DNA from: Kapaibacterium sp038202665
GTDB lineage: Bacteria; Bacteroidota; Ignavibacteria; Kapaibacteriales; Kapaibacteriaceae
DNA: 10,977 bases
Direction: 5' to 3'
Assembly (NCBI GenBank): GCA_038202665.1
Contig: JBBRES010000077.1
Span: 1-10,977 of the forward strand
The notes under the pieces are model-generated. The model ran no database searches and was not told where the DNA came from. It saw only the letters and a program-made list of their open reading frames with translations. The stretch's first letter is position 1. Every line of letters begins with the position of its first letter. The translations under genes and the position numbers were made by a program. Positions 6,535-10,977 of this stretch are shown here, one piece after another.

Positions 6535-7005
6535 TCAAGCACGCTCCTCTTCGTACGACGAGAAGAGTTCCATCACGTCGTTCACACTACGCGCGCTCAG
6601 GAGCGAGGCACGAAACGCCTCGGATCCGATCATACGCGAAATGCGACTCAGCAGCCGAAGGTGTTGACCAACGTTGCCTTCCGTTCCGACAAGCATGAGA
6701 ATGATGGAGACCGGCTTATCGTCGAGTGAATCAAAGTCGAGCGGGTTTTTAAGGGTTGCCAAGGCGGCAAGGGACGTGTCTACAACGTTGGTCTTCCCAT
6801 GCGGTAGCGCAACGCCACTACCAATGCCTGTGCTCATCAGTCGTTCTCGTTCGAGAATAACGCGCTTCAGTTCATCAACGTCTCTCACCTTTCCACTCGC
6901 CGCGAGCAGATCCACCATTTGTTGTAGAGCCGAAATTTTATCGGTCGCATCGAGCTGCAGCATTACTGCAGCAGGATCCAGGATATCGCTGATTCGTAGG
7001 TCCAT
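6535..7005 (-). CDS. PTS EIIA type-2 (fructose/PtsN-like) domain protein
   Basis: A 156-residue single-domain protein of the PTS EIIA-2 family. These proteins take a phosphate from HPr on a histidine and either pass it to a sugar-specific EIIB or act as a regulator (PtsN, EIIA-Ntr). The active-site block MSTGIGSGVALPHGKT is at 57-72, with His69 as the phosphorylated residue. A GTEGNVGQHLRLLSRISRMI segment at 107-126 is typical of the family. There is no EIIB, EIIC or HPr gene in the window, so a regulatory role is more likely than sugar transport. The ATG at 7005 is one base after the stop of the nucleotidyltransferase gene, with GGGAAG just upstream. The stop lies inside the alternative hisS start region, so translation of the two is probably coupled. 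Confidence 0.92.
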   Translation of the reverse strand: MDLRISDILDPAAVMLQLDATDKISALQQMVDLLAASGKVRDVDELKRVILERERLMSTGIGSGVALPHGKTNVVDTSLAALATLKNPLDFDSLDDKPVSIILMLVGTEGNVGQHLRLLSRISRMIGSEAFRASLLSARSVNDVMELFSSYEEERA

Positions 7006-7006
7006 G

Positions 7007-9445
7007 TTACTTCCCGTCTCTCCATTGTGCGACCAAATGTGCGTATTGATCCATCAACTGTTGCGCCTCGGACTCGCTATTCGCCTCGGCTGTTACTGTG
7101 AATACTGGCCCTTCCTTATCAGGTACAAGAAGTACCGAAGAATTGCCAAGGAAGATCTTTACGCCATCGATCAATTGTCGTTGTTTGTCTTCGCTGTGTT
7201 CCATGGTACGCCGCATCACCGTACCCTTAGATTCCCACGGACATTGTACTCCCACCGTGCGTTGGAATCTCTTCGGGAGCTTGAGGTCGAGATCACTCAA
7301 CTGATAGCCTGTCTTTGCGAGCATTTCCAATATCTGACCAGCAGAGTACATACCATCAGCAGCGAACAAGAACCGCGGGAAAATGAATCCACCTCTCGTA
7401 CCGCCAACAAATTGTACGAGCTCATCTTTCGTTGCCTCCATCATTGCGCCGTGCGAGTTCTTGATGCGGACAATCTCTACGTTGTACTCCGCTGCAATCT
7501 GGTCGATCTCGGTTGTTGCCTGTACGGGAACGGCAATCTTGTATGGTTCGAGATGCCGGTGCGTATCCAACCACAGCTTCGTAACAATCGTGAGCAACCG
7601 AAGGCCTGTGTACCAGATACCCCGCTCGTCTACCATCGCGATTTTTTCGCTACTCGGATCAATCTTAAAGCCAAGTTCATATCCAAGCGAACGCATAATC
7701 GTTGCAGACTCATCGAGTACATCTGTCAACGGATCAGCGAAATGAGATGCGTCTACATAGTTGTTCATCGAAAGCACTTTGCAGTGCAGTTCTCCGAGAA
7801 TGCTGGGGAACACCGTCGACGAAAGTCCGAACGAGTAGTCAGCCAGAAGCTTGAACGACCGATTCGAGACAAGCTCGACGTCTATCATTTCCAAGAAACG
7901 GTTCACGTACAGCTCAATAGAACGCTCAGGGAATCGAAGCTGTCCAACCTCTGCTTGAGGCGCTCGCTTAATGTCTTCTCCGTAGAAGAATCGTTCTATG
8001 GTTTTGGTCATCGACAACGGAATGTCGCGCCCATCCTTTGCAAACAAGATGATGTCTGTCTTATGATGGTCTCGAGGAGAGCGGCGTATATGGAAGCCGG
8101 CAACGAATCGGCCGCTTAGCATTTCCTGCCTGGTTTGCGGAATGGACGTTTGCTGAAGATCCGTCACATCGCAACCCACGCTCATCAAGCCGGCCGTGAT
8201 GGTTCGCTTCATAATACGCGACACAGGGTCTGCATCGCGCGAAGCAACGAGCATCAGATGCGAACCAACGGCACTACCAAGTGCAGCTCCAAGCTTCGCA
8301 CCGAACTCCGGATTCATATCAATGTTCGCCACGCCCGAGATCCGAGCATCGGTGAACAGTTCTCTCGACCAACGTTCTTCTTGCACCAGCGACCTCGTAA
8401 CGGTTGCGTGACTTTCCACGTGTTTGCGTGGCCAAAGCTTGATGTTCGACAACAGTCTAGCGTGATCACCGATCACACAATCTTCTGCGACAAACACATT
8501 GTCGTGAATGACCACGTGCGATCCGATGCGCACGTTGTTACACACAACGGCGTGTGAGATCTCGGAGAACTCACCTACAACTGTGTCTTTCCAGATCACC
8601 GAATTGTGAATAACGGATCCGTCTCCAATCACACACGAATCACCAATAACACAATTCTTCAACGAGAGGTTCGAACCCAAGCGAACGTTCGTGCCAAGGA
8701 CAACCCCATCTTCGTTCACAGGGGCAGACACTGCCACCTTGCCGCCCAACACATCATCGTGTGCTAGTTGGTACTCGTGCAGGTTGCCAATGTCCTTCCA
8801 ATACCCTTCGGCAATGAAGCCGTAGAGTGGAAGGTCCTTCTTGAGCATGAGCGGATAGAGGTCTTTGCTGAAGTCAAACTCTGTGTGGGGAGGAATGAGA
8901 TCAAGGACGGAGGGCTCGAGAATGTAGATGCCTGTGTTGATCGTATCGCTGAACACTTCGCCCCACGAGGGCTTCTCGAGAAACCGAGTTATGCGACCAT
9001 CGCGGTCCGTCATCACAATGCCATACTGCAACGGTTCGGGAACGCGTGTGAGTAGGATCGTTGCCATCGCCTTCTTTTCGCGATGGAATGCCAGGGCTTT
9101 CGAGATATCGAAGTCTGTGAGAACATCACCAGAGATGATGATAAAGGTGTCGTCGAGTTGCGATTGAGCGTTCTTCACGGCGCCGGCAGTACCAAAGTCG
9201 GCAACTGCCGTCGTGTACTCCATGGAGATGTCGAACTCGGCACCGTCTCGGAAGTAGGACGTAATCTGTTCTGGATTGAAGTACAGCACGGAAACCACGT
9301 CGTGGATACCATGCTTCTTGAGTAGCTCGACGATATGACCCATCATTGGTCTGTTCGCGAGGGGTACCATTGGTTTGGGGATCGACATGGTAAGCGGTCG
9401 CAACCGCGTTCCAAAGCCTCCCGCCATGATCACAGCTTTACGCAT
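7007..9445 (-). CDS. Sugar-phosphate nucleotidyltransferase fused to degenerate phosphomannomutase
   Basis: An 812-residue, three-part cytoplasmic protein. Residues 1-235 form a nucleotidyltransferase that makes an NDP-sugar from NTP and sugar 1-phosphate: GGFGTRLRPLT (9-19), the Lys24 region PKPMVPL, FGTAGAVKNA (84-93), SGDVLTD (105-111), EKP (157-159) and GYWKDIG (214-220). All key motifs are present. Residues about 240-355 are hexapeptide repeats of a left-handed beta-helix (VIGDSCVIGDGSVIHNSV). Residues about 365-812 have the phosphomannomutase/phosphoglucomutase fold, but the phosphoserine, metal and sugar loops are altered (see findings). Such proteins are usually annotated mannose-1-phosphate guanylyltransferase. 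The true nucleotide and sugar cannot be read from sequence, and glucose 1-phosphate is possible. Similar full-length fusions occur in cyanobacteria. It heads the six-gene block and would supply sugar nucleotides for envelope glycans (inference). No ribosome binding site is visible. Confidence 0.88.
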   Translation of the reverse strand: MRKAVIMAGGFGTRLRPLTMSIPKPMVPLANRPMMGHIVELLKKHGIHDVVSVLYFNPEQITSYFRDGAEFDISMEYTTAVADFGTAGAVKNAQSQLDDTFIIISGDVLTDFDISKALAFHREKKAMATILLTRVPEPLQYGIVMTDRDGRITRFLEKPSWGEVFSDTINTGIYILEPSVLDLIPPHTEFDFSKDLYPLMLKKDLPLYGFIAEGYWKDIGNLHEYQLAHDDVLGGKVAVSAPVNEDGVVLGTNVRLGSNLSLKNCVIGDSCVIGDGSVIHNSVIWKDTVVGEFSEISHAVVCNNVRIGSHVVIHDNVFVAEDCVIGDHARLLSNIKLWPRKHVESHATVTRSLVQEERWSRELFTDARISGVANIDMNPEFGAKLGAALGSAVGSHLMLVASRDADPVSRIMKRTITAGLMSVGCDVTDLQQTSIPQTRQEMLSGRFVAGFHIRRSPRDHHKTDIILFAKDGRDIPLSMTKTIERFFYGEDIKRAPQAEVGQLRFPERSIELYVNRFLEMIDVELVSNRSFKLLADYSFGLSSTVFPSILGELHCKVLSMNNYVDASHFADPLTDVLDESATIMRSLGYELGFKIDPSSEKIAMVDERGIWYTGLRLLTIVTKLWLDTHRHLEPYKIAVPVQATTEIDQIAAEYNVEIVRIKNSHGAMMEATKDELVQFVGGTRGGFIFPRFLFAADGMYSAGQILEMLAKTGYQLSDLDLKLPKRFQRTVGVQCPWESKGTVMRRTMEHSEDKQRQLIDGVKIFLGNSSVLLVPDKEGPVFTVTAEANSESEAQQLMDQYAHLVAQWRDGK

Positions 9446-9452
9446 TAGGCCA

Positions 9453-9460
9453 CAAAACTA
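9453..9460 (-). promoter_or_regulatory. Candidate promoter element TAGTTTTG for the nucleotidyltransferase block
   Basis: TAGTTTTG on the minus strand fits the Bacteroidota -7 consensus TAnnTTTG and ends seven bases before the ATG at 9445. A terminator lies immediately upstream, so the block needs its own promoter in this short gap. I cannot find a matching TTG near -33, because that position falls in the terminator stem. Confidence is therefore limited. Confidence 0.35.
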
Positions 9461-9490
9461 GGAAAAATGAAGAGGCCCCGAGGGGCCTCT
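9461..9490 (-). terminator. Rho-independent terminator after the exported unknown gene
   Basis: AGAGGCCCC (9471-9479) and GGGGCCTCT (9482-9490) are perfect inverted repeats of nine bases. On the minus strand the stem is followed by TCATTTTTCC, a usable U-run. It lies 21 bases past the stop at 9512 and separates that gene from the nucleotidyltransferase block. The other side (GTTGAAATC) has no T-run, so it works leftwards only. Confidence 0.85.
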
Positions 9491-9511
9491 GTTGAAATCA
9501 CGTTCTTCAGA

Positions 9512-10246
9512 TCAATCGTTGAGAGTGACCACAAAATTCATATTGTTTGGATTGGCTGGAAATGGGACATAGTTGAAAACTGTAACGCTCCGATACGGGG
9601 CGTTGTTTGTTGTTCCAAATCGAAGGTTCCGTAGGATGTATTTACCACTACGACCGGACGCGCTCATCCAGGTTCTATAGACATTCAGGCTTGCAAAGAA
9701 GTCCATCTTCACATTGTCTGGCGTGCCACTCCATTTTTCAAGCTGGTTGGCAGTCATGTTCCACATACAGAACTGATTCATACCGCACGTCCAAGGTGCC
9801 GGCATCATTGGGTCTTGCGCTTCGAAAGGAAGCAATGATATAGTTGTGAGTAAGAGCTGATCTCGCACACAGTCTACCATCATAGGGCCTTGCATCCCAG
9901 CTTTGCTGATAAGATTCCCCACACCAGCATCGGTAAAGTCCGGGGAAACTGAGCCTGCCCTAGTTGAATCGTTTACGGAAAGGATAACTAGTCCAGGAAG
10001 AGTGAGCCCCATCGGCTCATGATATCCTAGAATCAGGAATGCACTATCAACGGTGATCTTGAGAGAACCAATCGTGGCATTCTTCGCCAACGAGAGTTGT
10101 CCCGTGTACTTTGGCTTCAACGAATCTGTGTATTTCGCCTTGACGCGTAGGTCGCATTTCTTTTGCGAGTTGTCCCCCTTGCAGTCAAACCCCATGATCA
10201 GTACTGTGCCAATCAACCCAGCCAAAATCCAACGTGTTATTCTCAT
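9512..10246 (-). CDS. Exported protein of unknown function, five cysteines
   Basis: I do not recognise this protein. It has 244 residues and starts with MRITRWILAGLIGTVLIMG, a signal peptide or membrane anchor. Cys22 follows the hydrophobic stretch, but the preceding GFD is not a normal lipobox, so lipoprotein status is doubtful. The other cysteines are 31, 126, 154 and 160. Residues 50-95 and 200-242 look like beta-strand sequence (LSLAKNATIGSLKITVDSAFLIL; ILRNLRF; SVTVFNYVPF), so a secreted, mostly beta protein is likely. The ATG at 10246 is chosen because AAGGGG lies eight bases upstream. An in-frame TTG two codons earlier would be too close to that site. The 3' end is marked by a strong terminator. 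A 44-base gap separates it from acs, so it may be a separate unit or a read-through product. Confidence 0.75.
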   Translation of the reverse strand: MRITRWILAGLIGTVLIMGFDCKGDNSQKKCDLRVKAKYTDSLKPKYTGQLSLAKNATIGSLKITVDSAFLILGYHEPMGLTLPGLVILSVNDSTRAGSVSPDFTDAGVGNLISKAGMQGPMMVDCVRDQLLLTTISLLPFEAQDPMMPAPWTCGMNQFCMWNMTANQLEKWSGTPDNVKMDFFASLNVYRTWMSASGRSGKYILRNLRFGTTNNAPYRSVTVFNYVPFPANPNNMNFVVTLND

Positions 10247-10254
10247 GGTCAAAA

Positions 10255-10260
10255 CCCCTT
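10255..10260 (-). promoter_or_regulatory. Ribosome binding site that decides the start of the exported unknown
   Basis: AAGGGG on the minus strand is eight bases before the ATG at 10246 and only two before the alternative TTG at 10252, so it selects the ATG. The same motif and spacing precede the OmpA-like gene at 1051. Confidence 0.6.
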
Positions 10261-10266
10261 CAAACC

Positions 10267-10305
10267 AAAAAAAGAAATACCAGGCAACGGCTACTCGTCG
10301 TCGCC
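10267..10305 (-). terminator. Possible weak terminator at the end of acs
   Basis: On the minus strand GGCGAC (10300-10305) can pair with GTTGCC (10283-10288), six pairs including one G-U, across an 11-base loop that contains the acs stop codon. A five-base spacer and then TTTCTTTTTTT (10267-10277) follow. The stem is modest, the loop long and the T-run not directly adjacent, so termination may be partial and the next gene may be reached by read-through. Confidence 0.3.
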
Positions 10306-10977
10306 CAATCTGAGTTTCTCTAAAACAGAAAGATCTTCAAGCGTGGTGGTATCGCCGCTTATCGCAGCACCTGTTACCACTTCGCGCAACAACCTACGCA
10401 TGATCTTCCCACTTCGCGTTTTCGGCAGTGCCTCCGTGAATCGAACTTCGTCTGGCTTTGCGATGTGGCCGATCTCCTTTGCCACATGATCTCGCAGCTC
10501 CTCACGCAACGCCACCAGATCTGCACCTTTCACAGCACTGGCTTTGAGCGTGACGAACGCAACAAGAACGCTCCCCTTGATCTCGTCGGGCTTAGCCACA
10601 ACAGCCGCTTCTGCAACACTGCGGTGTGATACAAGTGCACTTTCTACTTCGGCAGTGCCAAGACGGTGTCCGCTCACGTTCACCACATCATCTACTCGGC
10701 CGATGATCCAGATGTATCCGTCTTTATCTCGCCGAGCTCCATCTCCGGTAAAGTACCAACCAGAACACGTGCGCGACTTCGGAAACTCACTCCAGTAGGC
10801 CTGATGATATCGTTCATCATTGCCATAGATGGTACGCAACATGGAAGGCCACGGATGTTTTACGACGAGCAGACCACCCTCGTCTGGCTTGCACGACGTG
10901 CCGTCTTTGCGCACCACGTCGATATCCATTCCGGGCATTGGAAGTGTTGCTGTGCCTGGCTTCGTTGGAGTGGCGCC
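10291..10977 (-). CDS. acs: Acetyl-CoA synthetase, C-terminal part (5' end outside the window)
   Basis: The last 228 codons of an AMP-forming acetyl-CoA synthetase, which activates acetate to acetyl-CoA through acetyl-AMP. The frame is open to the right edge, and its first residues, GATPTKPGTATLPMPG, match the segment after the central adenylation motifs. Then follow the WPSMLRTIYGNDERYHQAYW region, YFTGDGARRDKDGYIWIIGR (hinge region with TGD), GRVDDVVNVSGHRLGTAEVES (A8 motif) and PKTRSGKIMRRLLR. The last is the A10 motif, whose lysine is essential and in other bacteria is the target of acetylation control. The end, DTTTLEDLSVLEKLR, is also typical of Acs. No frameshift is seen. The N-terminal two thirds and promoter lie outside the window. 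Confidence 0.95.
   Translation of the reverse strand, partial: GATPTKPGTATLPMPGMDIDVVRKDGTSCKPDEGGLLVVKHPWPSMLRTIYGNDERYHQAYWSEFPKSRTCSGWYFTGDGARRDKDGYIWIIGRVDDVVNVSGHRLGTAEVESALVSHRSVAEAAVVAKPDEIKGSVLVAFVTLKASAVKGADLVALREELRDHVAKEIGHIAKPDEVRFTEALPKTRSGKIMRRLLREVVTGAAISGDTTTLEDLSVLEKLRLGDDE

Noticed and set aside
5276..6538. TTG at 6538 as the hisS start
   Set aside because: It has better Shine-Dalgarno spacing than the ATG at 6532, but ATG is far more usual and the difference is two residues. It is kept only as an alternative.
6674..8119. 481-codon plus-strand open frame antisense to the EIIA and nucleotidyltransferase genes
   Set aside because: It crosses two well-supported minus-strand genes, its translation shows no recognisable domain, and it is best explained as a shadow of their codon bias.

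Overview
The window looks like a chromosomal housekeeping region of a Bacteroidota/Chlorobiota-type (FCB group) bacterium. The lineage is inferred from family character: a MerR protein of the short kind common in that group, a histidine kinase with an AHQLGTP H-box, an exported OmpA protein with a front beta-sandwich domain, and an 812-residue nucleotidyltransferase joined to a degenerate phosphomannomutase. No rRNA, tRNA, CRISPR array, insertion sequence or phage gene was seen. Every convincing gene lies on the minus strand, so the window is best read from right to left.

Right edge: the C-terminal 228 codons of acetyl-CoA synthetase, then a lineage-specific exported protein of unknown function, closed by a strong palindromic terminator at 9471-9490. 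Middle: one tight block from 9445 down to 2554. Its order is nucleotidyltransferase/degenerate phosphomannomutase, PTS EIIA-2 protein, histidyl-tRNA synthetase, a 118-residue unknown, a membrane histidine kinase and FtsW. Gaps are 0-2 bases or the genes overlap, so this is probably one transcript that joins sugar-nucleotide supply, regulation, tRNA charging and septal peptidoglycan synthesis.

Left: a three-gene block starts at a TATAAT box at 2527-2532. It holds a MerR regulator, an exported seven-bladed WD40 propeller and an exported OmpA-type protein, with gaps of 1-32 bases. It ends in a 3' region of 57-bp tandem repeats and an intrinsic terminator at 131-160. A 9-bp minisatellite then fills positions 1-119 to the left edge.

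The most interesting points are as follows. The WD40 and OmpA genes together reproduce most of the domain order of the type IX secretion protein PorE. The phosphomannomutase half of the 812-residue enzyme has lost its catalytic loops. Both block-head genes may be translated from leaderless mRNAs. Two unrelated tandem-repeat arrays flank the left terminator. Everything here was read by eye without database searches.
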